From the NCBI GenBank assembly GCA_039516895.1, contig CP154437.1, forward strand, positions 1,364,001-1,428,000: a stretch of DNA of 64,000 nucleotides, in the 5' to 3' direction. Numbering within the stretch: the first letter of the stretch is position 1; every line of letters starts with the position of its first letter. The notes beneath the pieces were generated by a model that saw only the letters and a list, made by a program, of their open reading frames with translations, was not told the origin of the DNA and did not search any database. This document shows, piece by piece, positions 1 to 9,531 of this stretch. This DNA is from Campylobacter coli (lineage in GTDB: Bacteria; Campylobacterota; Campylobacteria; Campylobacterales; Campylobacteraceae). Made by a program: the position numbers and the translations under genes.

Positions 1-344
1 CAATATTCTCATATTTTAAATTTATTGTTACTTAATTAAGCAAATTTAAAAAAATCATATATTTCATTTTTATATATTTTTAATATAAAAGTGATATTTT
101 AAATATTAATAAATTTTTATTACAATATTACCCATTTGTCAAATTATTTTTTATCCATTAAAAAGTATAAATGCTTCTTTACATCTTCTATATTGTTTTA
201 TTTGTGATATAGAGGATATAAAGTATTCATTATTTATCTCTTATATTTATTAAACTTTTTTTGTAGGTTTTGCTTTATTGTCAAAATTTTAATTTTTTAG
301 AATAATTTGAAAATTTTAAAGAGTATTTTTATTAAGTAGAGTTT
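1..344. other. AT-rich non-coding stretch downstream of accA
   Basis: This stretch holds no open reading frame of useful length and no RNA gene that I can recognise. It is very AT-rich and lies downstream of accA. It probably contains the end of the accA transcript and the control region of a gene beyond the window. I see no strong GC hairpin and no clear Fur-type operator. Confidence 0.6.
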
Positions 345-1283
345 TTAGCTTTCGCTAAAAGCTCCAAGTTGAAGAATTTTTTGCATGCGATTTGAAGCAA
401 GTTCTCGTGGATCTATTTTTTCTAATTCATCCAAGGCTTTTTTAACATAATCAGCTATAGCAACAGCAGCAGCTTCTTTATTGCGATGGGCTCCGTTGAT
501 AGGCTCTTCAATCACATCGTCAATTAAGCCTTGACTTTTTAAATCATCTGCAGTAACTTTCATAGCTTTTGTTGCTGCTTCGCTTTTAGAAGGATCATTC
601 CAAAGTATAGCCGCACAACCCTCAGGAGAAATAACAGAAAAAACTGAATTTTTCATCATTGCAAGCTTATCAGCCACACCTATAGCCAAAGCTCCACCAC
701 TTCCTCCTTCTCCTATAACCACAGCTATAGTAGGAGTTTTTAAATCGCTAAGTTCATACAAATTTGTAGCAATAGCTTCACTTTGACCACGTTCTTCTGC
801 TCCCAAACCTGGATAAGCACCTGGGGTATCTATCAAAAACAAAATAGGAATTTGAAATTTCTCTGCAAGTCTTGCCACTCTTAAAGCTTTTCTATAACCT
901 TCAGGATGAGGCATACCAAAATTTCTAGCGATCTTTTCTTTTGTGCCACGTCCCTTTTGTTCTCCTATAACTATAAGTTTTTTTTCTCCTAAATATCCCA
1001 TAAAACAAACAATAGCAGGATCATCTCTAAAAGCACGATCTCCGTGAATTTCATAAGCATCATTTAAAATAAGATCTATATAATCAAGTGCATAAGGGCG
1101 ATCTGGATGACGAGCGAGTTGCAAGCGTCCAAAATCGCTTAAATTTTTATAAGTTTTAGCAATTTCTTTTTCGAGATTTTTTTTAAGTATAGCAACAGCC
1201 TCGGTATCACCCTTAATTTGAGCATTGATAATATCTTCATCAATTTGCTGAATATTCTTTTCAAAATCTAAATACGAAGCCAT
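345..1283 (-). CDS. accA: Acetyl-CoA carboxylase carboxyltransferase alpha subunit
   Basis: AccA with AccD forms the carboxyltransferase that moves the carboxyl group from carboxybiotin to acetyl-CoA, giving malonyl-CoA for fatty-acid synthesis in the cytoplasm. The 312-residue protein has the usual full length. The crotonase-fold core carries the glycine-rich [12 protein letters not shown] segment near residue 190 and the IDTPGAYPG motif near residue 150. The gene follows fabF with a 1 bp gap, so acpP, fabF and accA look like one fatty-acid operon. The assignment is firm. Confidence 0.97.
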   Translation of the reverse strand: MASYLDFEKNIQQIDEDIINAQIKGDTEAVAILKKNLEKEIAKTYKNLSDFGRLQLARHPDRPYALDYIDLILNDAYEIHGDRAFRDDPAIVCFMGYLGEKKLIVIGEQKGRGTKEKIARNFGMPHPEGYRKALRVARLAEKFQIPILFLIDTPGAYPGLGAEERGQSEAIATNLYELSDLKTPTIAVVIGEGGSGGALAIGVADKLAMMKNSVFSVISPEGCAAILWNDPSKSEAATKAMKVTADDLKSQGLIDDVIEEPINGAHRNKEAAAVAIADYVKKALDELEKIDPRELASNRMQKILQLGAFSES

Positions 1284-1284
1284 A

Positions 1285-2499
1285 TCAATCTACTTTTTTA
1301 AATACCACACAACCATTTGTGCCGCCAAAGCCAAAAGAATTACTCATCACAACTCTTAAATCCGCTTTTCTGGCCTCATTTGGTATATAATCTAAATCAC
1401 ATTCTTCATCGCTAACAAATTGATTAATAGTAGGTGGCATAATTCCATTGTCTAATGCCATGATACTAATAACCGCTTCAATAGCTCCTGCAGCACCCAA
1501 ACAATGTCCTGTTTGTCCTTTTGTTGAGCTAACCGCTGGAATTTCACTTCCAAAAAGCTCTTTAATTGCAGCTGTTTCATTTTTGTCATTTACGGGCGTT
1601 GAAGTTCCATGTGCATTAATATAATCTACCTTTGGATTTCCTGCCATTTTTAAGGCTTTTTTCATCGCTCTTAAAGGTCCATCTAATGTAGGTGAGGTAA
1701 TGTGATGCGCATCAGCACTTTCTCCAAAACCAACCAATTCAGCATAAATCTTAGCTCCACGCTTTTTAGCCTCTTCATACTCTTCAAAAACTAAAGCACC
1801 TGCACCCTCTCCCATTACAAAACCATCTCTTTCTTTATCAAAAGGTCTTGAAGCGTGAGCAGGATCATCATTTCTAGTAGAAAGGGCTTTCATCGAAGCA
1901 AAACCACCGATTCCTACAGGACAAATAGCAGCTTCTGCGCCAATTACTAACATTTTACTAGCATTACCCAAAGCTATACTTTTATAAGCTTCTCCTATGG
2001 CATGAGTTCCTGCTGCACAAGCCGTTACACAAGAAATATTAGGTCCTTTAAGTCCGTGTTCTATAGAAATTAAACCGCCTAGCATATTTACTAAAGCTGA
2101 AGGTATAAAAAATGGAGAAATTTTACGAGGACCACGTTCAGAACAAATAACAGAATTCTTTTCTATATTTGGCAGACCTCCAATTCCCGCAGCTGAAACA
2201 ACTCCAAATTCTTCTTTGTCTAAATTTTGATCAAAATTAGCATCTTGCATTGCTTCACGAGCAGCTTTAATACCTAGCTGAATAAAACGATCGATTTTTT
2301 TAACTTCTTTACCATCTACTACTTCTAGAGGATCGAAATTTTCAATTTCTGCTGCAATTTGAACTGGAAAGTCTGTAGTATCAAAAAGAGTGATTTTTTT
2401 CACACCACTCTTACCTTCACAAATCGCCTTAAAAGAACTTTCTTTATCTAAACCCAAGGCATTGATCATGCCAATACCTGTTACTACAACTCTTTTCAA
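1285..2499 (-). CDS. fabF: Beta-ketoacyl-ACP synthase II
   Basis: FabF condenses malonyl-ACP with a growing acyl-ACP chain. The thiolase-fold protein shows the catalytic triad: the nucleophile Cys in VTACAAG, and the two His residues in [11 protein letters not shown] and [12 protein letters not shown]. The C-terminal [10 protein letters not shown] motif is also present. I place the start at the TTG two codons inside the longest frame (404 residues), because an AGGAG ribosome site lies 7 bases before it and would sit too close to the outer TTG. The gene lies between acpP and accA in one operon. Confidence 0.95.
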   Translation of the reverse strand: MKRVVVTGIGMINALGLDKESSFKAICEGKSGVKKITLFDTTDFPVQIAAEIENFDPLEVVDGKEVKKIDRFIQLGIKAAREAMQDANFDQNLDKEEFGVVSAAGIGGLPNIEKNSVICSERGPRKISPFFIPSALVNMLGGLISIEHGLKGPNISCVTACAAGTHAIGEAYKSIALGNASKMLVIGAEAAICPVGIGGFASMKALSTRNDDPAHASRPFDKERDGFVMGEGAGALVFEEYEEAKKRGAKIYAELVGFGESADAHHITSPTLDGPLRAMKKALKMAGNPKVDYINAHGTSTPVNDKNETAAIKELFGSEIPAVSSTKGQTGHCLGAAGAIEAVISIMALDNGIMPPTINQFVSDEECDLDYIPNEARKADLRVVMSNSFGFGGTNGCVVFKKVD

Positions 2500-2532
2500 G
2501 AACAAGCTCCTTGTAAAGTGAATTTTCTAAAA

Positions 2533-2766
2533 TTATTTTTTAAGATTTTCGATATAATTTACAACATCCTCAATTTTAATTAGTTTTTCAGCATCACTAT
2601 CTGGGATTTCTACTTCAAATTTCTCTTCTAATGCCATAATAAGCTCTACAACATCCAAAGAATCTGCACCTAAATCTTCAATGATTTTTGATTCCATCTT
2701 AACAGCATCCGCATCAATGCTTAATTGCTCTACTACCACTGCTTTTACATCATCAAATGTTGCCAT
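2533..2766 (-). CDS. acpP: Acyl carrier protein
   Basis: This 77-residue acidic protein carries acyl chains on a 4'-phosphopantetheine arm during fatty-acid synthesis. The attachment serine is Ser36 in the conserved [10 protein letters not shown] segment. AAGGAG lies 8 bases before the ATG. It is the first gene of the acpP-fabF-accA set. Its control region is shared with the divergent tenA-like gene. The sequence is typical of Campylobacter AcpP. Confidence 0.98.
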   Translation of the reverse strand: MATFDDVKAVVVEQLSIDADAVKMESKIIEDLGADSLDVVELIMALEEKFEVEIPDSDAEKLIKIEDVVNYIENLKK

Positions 2767-2880
2767 TTATATATCTCCTTGATAAAAATTAAAATAAAGC
2801 GTATTTTACAATAAAAAACTTAAAATATTTATAGTTTTTGACTATACTTTATAAAAACCATTGAATTTTAGGAGTAAGAA

Positions 2881-3546
2881 ATGCTTTTTTCTCGACTTAT
2901 TGAAACAAATTCACACATTTGGGATGAATATTTACATCATGAATTTGTAAAAAAATTAGAAAATGGAAGTTTAAAAGAAGAAAATTTTCTTTTTTATCTC
3001 AAACAAGATTATATCTATCTCATCCATTATGCTAAGTGCTATGCACGACTTGCCTTAAATGCAAAAAATGCCGAAGAACTACGCTTTGCAATGAAATTTC
3101 AAAACTACATTATAGAAGGAGAAATTGAACTTCATAAAAGTATTTTAAAACTTGGCATCAATGCTGATAAATTAAATGTTAAAGATGAAAGTTTGACCAA
3201 TATAGCTTACACACGCTATATGTTAAGCGTGGGTGAAAGTGGAGATTTTTTAGATATGTTAGTGGCTTTAAGTGCTTGTGCCATAGGTTATGGTTATATA
3301 GGAGCTGAAATTTACAAAAGACTTGACAAAGAAAAACTTCAAAATCATCCTTATAAAGAATGGATTTTAACCTATAGCTCAGATGAATTTCAAAATGAAA
3401 TTAAAGAATTTGAAGACTTTTTAAATTCTTACACTCAAAAAATATCTCAAGAAAAATTTGAAAATCTTAGTGAAATTTTTTATAATGTAGTGCGTTTAGA
3501 AAGTGCCTTTTGGGAGCATGCTTTACAAATGAAAATGGATATTTAA
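2881..3546 (+). CDS. tenA: TenA/thiaminase II family protein
   Basis: The protein belongs to the TenA family. Members hydrolyse aminopyrimidine breakdown products of thiamin in a salvage route and act in the cytoplasm. The all-helical 221-residue sequence keeps the family cysteine (Cys133, in SACAIGYGY) and acidic and aromatic residues around Asp43 and Tyr47. C. jejuni annotations sometimes call it a transcriptional regulator, which is a legacy label of the family. I see no TPP riboswitch in the 114 bp upstream. TAGGAG precedes the ATG. The substrate has not been shown. Confidence 0.85.
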   Translation: MLFSRLIETNSHIWDEYLHHEFVKKLENGSLKEENFLFYLKQDYIYLIHYAKCYARLALNAKNAEELRFAMKFQNYIIEGEIELHKSILKLGINADKLNVKDESLTNIAYTRYMLSVGESGDFLDMLVALSACAIGYGYIGAEIYKRLDKEKLQNHPYKEWILTYSSDEFQNEIKEFEDFLNSYTQKISQEKFENLSEIFYNVVRLESAFWEHALQMKMDI

Positions 3547-3569
3547 AGCAAGGAAAATCCTTGCTTTAA
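3543..3569. terminator. Shared bidirectional terminator of tenA and the split-barrel gene
   Basis: A perfect 12 bp stem (3543-3554 with 3558-3569) with a 3-base loop contains the stop codons of both convergent genes. Poly-A and poly-T edges on either side let it serve both directions. It is the whole intergenic space between the two genes. Confidence 0.8.
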
Positions 3570-3973
3570 GCTTTGTAAAGTTTAAAATCTCCGTTTGGAA
3601 ACTGCATTTTAGCGCTTAGATTATCAAGATAAAAAACTTCAAATCTAGAATTTTGTGGAGTCTCATAAAGACTTACAAGATAAGGATATTTTTCAAACAT
3701 TAGCTCTTTTACTGTTGCATTAGATTCAAAAACTGCATTTGCCCTAAGTCTTAAAAAAACACCCTCTCTAGAGCAAGAACAAAATTCAATACCATTATAA
3801 TTTTGTATATGTTTAAAAAGTCCTTTATTGTTAGAAGTACAAAAATAAATTCTATCTCCTACAAGCAAAGGGCTTTGCATAGGACGAACTCTAGGATTTC
3901 CACAAGTTCCTAAAGTTGCCAAAAATGCAGGAGTATTTTCATCTAAAAATTGCGCGATTTCTTTTAAATCCAT
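3566..3973 (-). CDS. Pyridoxamine 5'-phosphate oxidase-like FMN-binding split-barrel protein
   Basis: The protein looks like a member of the FMN-binding split-barrel family. It starts with an N-terminal helix, then the strand TPAFLATLGTCGNPRVRPMQ and the segment DRIYFCTSNNKGLFKHI that usually shape the flavin pocket. The substrate is not known. I use the inner ATG (135 residues) because AGGAAAAAGGT lies right before it. The longer frame would run back into fabG. The gene is 10 bp after the fabG stop and is probably co-transcribed with it. It corresponds by position to Cj0436. Confidence 0.75.
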   Translation of the reverse strand: MDLKEIAQFLDENTPAFLATLGTCGNPRVRPMQSPLLVGDRIYFCTSNNKGLFKHIQNYNGIEFCSCSREGVFLRLRANAVFESNATVKELMFEKYPYLVSLYETPQNSRFEVFYLDNLSAKMQFPNGDFKLYKA

Positions 3974-3983
3974 ACCTTTTTCC

Positions 3984-4727
3984 TTACATGTATAATCCGC
4001 CATTAATTTTAAGCACATCACCTGTCACATAAGAAGCATAATCGCTTAATAAAAACGCTACACAATTTGCAACTTCTTCAGGTTCTGCAAAGCGTTTTAA
4101 AGGGATATTATCTTGGTAAGCTTGTTTGATTTCATCGCTTAAAATCTCTGTCATATCACTTTTAATAAAGCCTGGAGTAACACAATTAAAGCGTAAATTT
4201 CTACTTGCTCCCTCTTTAGCAAAAGACTTAGTCATAGCAATCATTCCGCCCTTACTAGCAGAATAATTAGTCTGACCCGCATTCCCCATTTCACCGACAA
4301 TTGAAGCAATATTTACAACCGCGCCAAAACGCTTTTTACTCATTGTTTTTAAAGCTTCTCTACAACCTAAAAATGCAGAACTCAAATTCGTATCTACCAC
4401 ACTGGTAAAATCTTCGAGTTTCATTCTTAAGGCAAGTTTATCATTTGTAACACCTGCATTATTTACAAGATAACTAAGTTCTCCATCGCTTTCTACTATA
4501 GTTTTTATACCATTTTCAAACTCATCTTCTTTGCTTGCATCAAATTTAATCACAGCTGCATTGCCACCTTGTGCAAGAATTTCATCTTTTAAAGCATCTG
4601 CAAGTTCTGGTTTTGAACGATAATTAATCCAAACCTTTAATCCAAAACTTGCCAAAGTTTTTGCAATAGAAGCACCAATACCCTTGCTTGCACCTGTAAT
4701 CAAAACATTTTTTCCACTAAATTTCAT
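3984..4727 (-). CDS. fabG: 3-oxoacyl-ACP reductase
   Basis: FabG reduces 3-oxoacyl-ACP to 3-hydroxyacyl-ACP with NADPH. The short-chain dehydrogenase fold is clear: TGASKGIG binds the nucleotide near residue 10, NNAGVTND follows near residue 85, and the Ser-Tyr-Lys catalytic set ends in YSASKGG. I chose the inner ATG (247 residues, normal family length) because AAGGATAG precedes it. The longer frame only adds a hydrophobic leader that is not typical of the family. The gene lies downstream of gpmI. Confidence 0.95.
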   Translation of the reverse strand: MKFSGKNVLITGASKGIGASIAKTLASFGLKVWINYRSKPELADALKDEILAQGGNAAVIKFDASKEDEFENGIKTIVESDGELSYLVNNAGVTNDKLALRMKLEDFTSVVDTNLSSAFLGCREALKTMSKKRFGAVVNIASIVGEMGNAGQTNYSASKGGMIAMTKSFAKEGASRNLRFNCVTPGFIKSDMTEILSDEIKQAYQDNIPLKRFAEPEEVANCVAFLLSDYASYVTGDVLKINGGLYM

Positions 4728-4791
4728 TTCTATCCTTAAAAAAAATATAAAATTAAATTTTAACAAAAATCTATATCAAAAGGCAAACAGA

Positions 4792-6270
4792 TCAAAATAA
4801 AGCCTCGTTCATTTCTTTTGGAATTTCTAAATTTAATATTTTAAGCACACTCGCAGCGATATTACTAAGTCCCATATTTTCCTTAAGTTTATCCACTCCC
4901 TTAGCTTCTACAAAAGCAAAAACATCAAAAGTTGTATGATTGGTCAATAAATTTCCTTTTTTATCTTGCATTGCTTCACAATTTCCATGATCACTTGTAA
5001 TAATAAAGGCATAACCATGCTTTCTCGCACACTCAACCACCTCACCTAAACAAGTATCTACTGCCTCTACAGCCTTAACAGCAGCGTTAAAATCTCCTGT
5101 ATGACCTACCATATCACCATTTGCAAAATTCACCACTATAAAATCTTCACCCTTTTCTATCCCTTTTTTAACCGCATCACATACTTCAAAAGCACTCATT
5201 TCAGGCTTTTCATCGTAAGTTTTTACCTTTGGACTTGGGATTAAAACCCTTGTTTCATTTTCTAAAAGCTCTTCTTTTCCTCCATTGAAAAAGAAAGTGA
5301 CATGGGCATATTTTTCAGTTTCTGCAGTGTGAAGTTGAGTAAGTCCTGCTTTAGAGATGGTTTCAGAAAGTGTGTTTTTAATTTCTTCTTTTTCAAAAAG
5401 TACTGGAATATTAAATTTATCATCATAAACACTCATAGTAAGTAAATTTTCAAACACTTTCTCTCTCTCAAATTCCTTGAAATTTTGAGAATTTAAAACT
5501 TCGATCAGTTGTTTCATTCTATCATTTCTAAAATTAACAAAAATCAATCCATCATCTTCTTGCATACCTTTATAATTCTCATTTTTAGCCGCTTGGATAA
5601 ATTCATCAGTTATTTCATTTTGATAACATTCTTCCACATAATCAACCAAATTTGGCACACCCTTACTTTTACCCAATAAACAATCATAATATTCCTTGAC
5701 TCTTTCCCAACGCTTATCTCTATCCATAGCGTAAAAACGCCCGCAAAGCGTAGCAAAATGCACACCTATTTTTTCACAATGATTTTTAAGCTTTTTTATA
5801 AATTCTAGTCCACTTGTAGGACTTACATCGCGTCCATCGGTAATTGCATGTGCAAAAACTTCATTTCCATTTTTAGCACAAATTTCAAGCAAAGCATTAA
5901 AATGCGTATCCATAGAATGAACCCCGCCATCACTATATAAACCGATAACATGCACCCTTTTGCATTTTTGTAAAAGTTTTTTCAAATTTGCGTTTTTTTC
6001 AAGTTCATAACTCTCTATAGCTTTATTAATGCGCACCAAATTTTGATAGATAATTTGCCCACTACCTATACACATATGACCCACTTCGCTATTTCCCATT
6101 TGATTTTCAGGCAAACCTACTGCTAAACCACTGGTTTTAATTAAAGAATTTGGTACTTCTTTAAAAAGCCTCTCGTAATTTGGCTTTTTAGCAGCCTCAA
6201 AAGCATTAAAATCTTTTTCCTTGTTAAAACCTATCCCGTCTGTAATAACCAAAATACATTTTTGTCTCAT
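4792..6270 (-). CDS. gpmI: 2,3-bisphosphoglycerate-independent phosphoglycerate mutase
   Basis: This metal-dependent enzyme interconverts 3- and 2-phosphoglycerate. In an organism without phosphofructokinase it mainly serves gluconeogenesis. The 492-residue protein has the alkaline-phosphatase-like motifs: ITDGIGFNK at the N-terminus, the phosphoserine site GNSEVGHMCIGSG near residue 60, HAITDGRDV near residue 140, and the metal ligands in NFANGDMVGHTGD and ITSDHGNCE toward the C-terminus. It is divergent from mraY. Confidence 0.97.
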   Translation of the reverse strand: MRQKCILVITDGIGFNKEKDFNAFEAAKKPNYERLFKEVPNSLIKTSGLAVGLPENQMGNSEVGHMCIGSGQIIYQNLVRINKAIESYELEKNANLKKLLQKCKRVHVIGLYSDGGVHSMDTHFNALLEICAKNGNEVFAHAITDGRDVSPTSGLEFIKKLKNHCEKIGVHFATLCGRFYAMDRDKRWERVKEYYDCLLGKSKGVPNLVDYVEECYQNEITDEFIQAAKNENYKGMQEDDGLIFVNFRNDRMKQLIEVLNSQNFKEFEREKVFENLLTMSVYDDKFNIPVLFEKEEIKNTLSETISKAGLTQLHTAETEKYAHVTFFFNGGKEELLENETRVLIPSPKVKTYDEKPEMSAFEVCDAVKKGIEKGEDFIVVNFANGDMVGHTGDFNAAVKAVEAVDTCLGEVVECARKHGYAFIITSDHGNCEAMQDKKGNLLTNHTTFDVFAFVEAKGVDKLKENMGLSNIAASVLKILNLEIPKEMNEALF

Positions 6271-6349
6271 TTTTTACTCTTTTATAAGAAATTTTTTGGC
6301 TAGATTTTACTAAAATTAAGCTTTTAAAAACCAAAAAGAAGGCTAGCTT

Positions 6350-7411
6350 TTGTATTATCTTTCTTATTTTAGTGATTATGCTTTTTTTACTTATATCAGT
6401 GTGCGCGCAGGCTTTGCATTTTTCATTGCTTTATGTTTATCTTTATTCATTATGCCTAAATTTATTGCTTGGGCTAAAAACAAAAATGCAAATCAACCCA
6501 TTTATGAATTAGCACCCCAAACTCACAAGGTAAAATCTCAAACGCCTACAATGGGTGGGGTTATTTTCATAGCTTGTGCAGTCTTTACAAGCCTTATTTG
6601 TGTCAAATTAGATAATGTATTTACAATCACAGCCTTACTTTGTCTTGTGCTTTTTTGTCTTATCGGACTTGTGGATGATTTGGGTAAAATTTTAAAAAAA
6701 GACAACCACTCAGGACTTAGTCCAAAAGCAAAACTTTTAGCCCAAATAAGCGTGGCATTGATCTGTATTTTGCCTTTATATTTTAGTCCTGAATTTAATA
6801 CGGAATTTTATCTTCCTTTTTATAAATATCCGCTTTTTGATATGAAAATTTTTGCTCTTGCTTTTTGGATTTTGGTCTTAATCTCAAGTTCTAATGCTGT
6901 CAATTTAACCGATGGGCTTGATGGACTTGCAACTGTTCCTAGTATTTTTTCTTTATCTACCTTGGGTATATTTTTATATTTGAGTGGAAATTTAAACTAT
7001 AGCGAATATTTACTTTTACCTAAAATTCAAGGCCTAGGTGAAGTAGTGATTATCTGTGCAGCATTGATTGGAGCTCTTATGGGATTTTTATGGTACAACT
7101 GCTACCCTGCACAAGTTTTTATGGGAGATAGTGGAAGCTTGGCTTTGGGTGGATTTATAGGCTTTTTAGCTATTATAAGTAAAAATGAAATCTTACTTTT
7201 ACTCGTAGGCTTTGTCTTTGTACTTGAAACCATTTCTGTCATTTTACAAGTAGGAAGCTTTAAAATTTTTAACAAAAGAGTATTTAAAATGGCGCCTATA
7301 CACCATCATTTTGAAAAAATAGGCTGGGTAGAAAATAAAATCATAGTGCGTTTTTGGATGATAGCCTTGCTATCTAATTTACTTGCACTTGCATCGATAA
7401 AGTTAAGATAA
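6350..7411 (+). CDS. mraY: Phospho-N-acetylmuramoyl-pentapeptide transferase
   Basis: MraY makes lipid I by moving phospho-MurNAc-pentapeptide to undecaprenyl phosphate in the inner membrane. The 353-residue protein has about ten membrane segments and the family motifs: the acidic pair in [20 protein letters not shown], the catalytic-region [11 protein letters not shown], and the HIHHHFE-like [12 protein letters not shown] loop. The start is a TTG with AAGAAGG about 8 bases upstream. The stop overlaps the murD start (TAATG), which suggests translational coupling. Confidence 0.96.
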   Translation: MYYLSYFSDYAFFTYISVRAGFAFFIALCLSLFIMPKFIAWAKNKNANQPIYELAPQTHKVKSQTPTMGGVIFIACAVFTSLICVKLDNVFTITALLCLVLFCLIGLVDDLGKILKKDNHSGLSPKAKLLAQISVALICILPLYFSPEFNTEFYLPFYKYPLFDMKIFALAFWILVLISSSNAVNLTDGLDGLATVPSIFSLSTLGIFLYLSGNLNYSEYLLLPKIQGLGEVVIICAALIGALMGFLWYNCYPAQVFMGDSGSLALGGFIGFLAIISKNEILLLLVGFVFVLETISVILQVGSFKIFNKRVFKMAPIHHHFEKIGWVENKIIVRFWMIALLSNLLALASIKLR

Positions 7412-8619
7412 TGAAAATTTCGCTTTTTGGATATGGAAAAACCACACAGGCAATAGCCAAAAATTTAGTTAATAAATTCGGTCCTTTTGACATCTATGAT
7501 GATCACTTTCAAGAAGAAAATAAAGATGAATGGGGCAATCATCTTTTAAATCCTAAAGAATTTGATGAAAAACTAAGCAAGCTTGAAATTCCAAGCCCTG
7601 GATTTCCACCCAATCATATTCTTATAAAAAAAGCAAAAAATTTACAAAGCGAATATGATTTTTTTTATGATGCTATGCCAAAATCTATTTGGATCAGTGG
7701 CACAAATGGCAAAACCACAACTACACAAATGGCTACACACCTGCTTTCGCATGTAGGAGCAATAATGGGAGCAAATGTTGGTTTTCCTCTAGCCGAACTT
7801 GATTTAAATGCCAAAATTTGGATACTTGAAACTTCATCTTTTACACTTCACTATACCCATACTGCAAAACCTGAAATTTACGCACTCTTACCCATAAGCG
7901 CGGATCATCTTTCATGGCATGGAAGTTTTGAAAATTATGTAAAAGATAAATTGAGTGTTTTAGAAAGAATGAATGAGTGTGATATTGCGATTTTGCCTGA
8001 AATTTATGCAAAAACACCTACAAAAGCTTATATTATCTCCTATAAAGATGAATTTGATCTTGCTCAAAAAATGGATATTGATATAAAAAAAATATCTTTT
8101 AAAAGTCCTTTTTTGCTTGATGCTGTTATGGCTTTAAGTATAGAAAAAATTTTACTTGATACCTTAAGCTATGAACTTTTAAATCATTTTGTTATGGAAA
8201 AAAATAAACTTGAAGAATTGCAAGATAATCAAGGTAGACTTTGGGTCAATGATACTAAAGCGACCAATGAAAACGCTGTAATGGCCGCTCTTAACCGCTA
8301 TAAAGATAAAAAAATTCATCTCATTATAGGCGGTGATGATAAGGGTGTAGATTTAAGCATGTTATTTAATTTTATGAAAGATTTTGATGTAGAACTCTAT
8401 GCCATAGGGGTTAGTACTCAAAAAATGTTAGATTATGCTTTAAAAGCAAATTTAAAAGCTCATAAGTGTGAATTTTTAGAAAATGCCGTAAAAGAAATTT
8501 CCAAAACATTAAAAAATAATGAGGTAGCTTTATTAAGCCCTGCTTGTGCAAGCTTAGATCAATTTAGCTCTTATGCTCAACGTGGAGAAAAATTTAAAGA
8601 ATATGTGAGTAAAATTTAA
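7411..8619 (+). CDS. murD: UDP-N-acetylmuramoylalanine--D-glutamate ligase
   Basis: MurD adds D-glutamate to UDP-MurNAc-L-alanine in the cytoplasm, using ATP. The 402-residue protein is a little short for the family, as in other campylobacters. It shows the P-loop [12 protein letters not shown] near residue 95, [10 protein letters not shown] near residue 145, the [11 protein letters not shown] segment and GGDDKGVD. It overlaps mraY by one base. The gene points straight at the rrn operon, which is transcribed in the opposite direction. No hairpin terminator follows it. Confidence 0.96.
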   Translation: MKISLFGYGKTTQAIAKNLVNKFGPFDIYDDHFQEENKDEWGNHLLNPKEFDEKLSKLEIPSPGFPPNHILIKKAKNLQSEYDFFYDAMPKSIWISGTNGKTTTTQMATHLLSHVGAIMGANVGFPLAELDLNAKIWILETSSFTLHYTHTAKPEIYALLPISADHLSWHGSFENYVKDKLSVLERMNECDIAILPEIYAKTPTKAYIISYKDEFDLAQKMDIDIKKISFKSPFLLDAVMALSIEKILLDTLSYELLNHFVMEKNKLEELQDNQGRLWVNDTKATNENAVMAALNRYKDKKIHLIIGGDDKGVDLSMLFNFMKDFDVELYAIGVSTQKMLDYALKANLKAHKCEFLENAVKEISKTLKNNEVALLSPACASLDQFSSYAQRGEKFKEYVSKI

Positions 8620-8672
8620 CAACCCCAACTCACTTCTCTCACCCCAAACACATTCAAACAATAAAAAAACCC

Positions 8673-8758
8673 AAACAAATTTACCAGCCTAGTAAATCAA
8701 TATCTTAACACCACCCAAAAAACCATACAATGAAATTATAAACCAAACACAAAGACAA
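8673..8758 (+). repeat. 86 bp direct repeat, copy 1
   Basis: This block is identical over 86 bases to 8999-9084. The similarity extends with mismatches to about 8652-8780. It contains the short inverted pair TTTAC/GTAAA around CAGCCTA. It does not resemble an insertion sequence or a CRISPR repeat. Confidence 0.9.
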
Positions 8759-8998
8759 CCATTAAACTAAAAAACAGATTCAATAAATAAAAAGAACAAT
8801 TAATACAAAAACATATTTAATTAGCATATAAAAAATAAATTTAATAGATAAAAATATACAAGCAAACACCAAATTTAACAATTAAACTAAAAACAGATTA
8901 AAAATGATTAAACCATCAGCCCAACTCAACCAACTAAGCTCACAATCAATCAACCCACCAACTAAAGCAAGTGTATTCAAACAATAAAAATATAACCT

Positions 8999-9084
8999 AA
9001 ACAAATTTACCAGCCTAGTAAATCAATATCTTAACACCACCCAAAAAACCATACAATGAAATTATAAACCAAACACAAAGACAA
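8999..9084 (+). repeat. 86 bp direct repeat, copy 2
   Basis: Second copy of the 86 bp block, offset by 326 bases from the first. The looser similarity runs from about 8975 to 9105 and ends in the ACTAAAAACAGATT motif that also occurs alone near 8885. Confidence 0.9.
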
Positions 9085-9411
9085 CAATTAAACTAAAAAC
9101 AGATTAAAGTGAACAACTCTAAGCAACCTAACTATAACTAAGCATAACCATAACTCAGCATAAAAAGAATGATTAATACATATAAAAACAAATTCAACAT
9201 ATTGAACCAAACTAACCAAGCATAATAAAGAACAATCAACATATAAAAACAAATTCAATATATTAAAACAGTTTCAATAAACATAATAAAAAAGAACAAT
9301 TAATACAAAAACAGATTCAATAAACATAAAGATAATTATTCTAAATCCCATCTAAAACAACAATAAAAACAAACATATGATTTATATATAAAGTAAGTAA
9401 AGAAGAATTAA

Positions 9412-9531
9412 CAAGTCCGCAATGAGCTACTTTCCCCCTGCCAGTAAGGCGTAGTATCATCACCCACGATGTGCTTAGCTTCTTGGTTCGGGATGGAGCA
9501 AGGCGTTTCCACATCTGTATAATCACGGACA
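9412..9531 (-). rRNA. rrf: 5S ribosomal RNA
   Basis: Read on the minus strand, the sequence begins with CCGTGATTATACAGATGTGG, contains the conserved CCATCCCGAACCAAGAAG loop, and ends with AGCTCATTGCGGACTT. The length of about 120 bases is normal. It is the last gene of the rrn operon. I see no strong hairpin terminator in the 60 bases after it. The ends are estimated to a few bases. Confidence 0.93.

Larger units (their letters stand above)
8620..9411. other. G-poor, repeat-containing tract between murD and the rrn operon
   Basis: No gene is visible here. By hand count the plus strand from 8620 to 9360 has about 154 C and only about 35 G, with A dominating. An 86 bp block occurs twice, and short motifs such as ACAATTAAACTAAAAACAGA recur. 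Stop codons fill all frames. A transcript coming from murD would be C-rich and G-poor, which is the composition of Rho-utilisation sites. A transcript coming from the rrn side would be U/G-rich. Both readings are inferences. Confidence 0.6.

Noticed and set aside
2767-2880. TPP riboswitch upstream of tenA
   Set aside because: The 114 bp gap lacks the conserved TPP-aptamer sequence (such as CTGAGA) and is too AT-rich to fold that way.
8620-9411. CRISPR array or insertion sequence in the repeat tract
   Set aside because: The 86 bp block occurs only twice, the spacing is irregular, and there is no transposase, terminal inverted repeat or target duplication.
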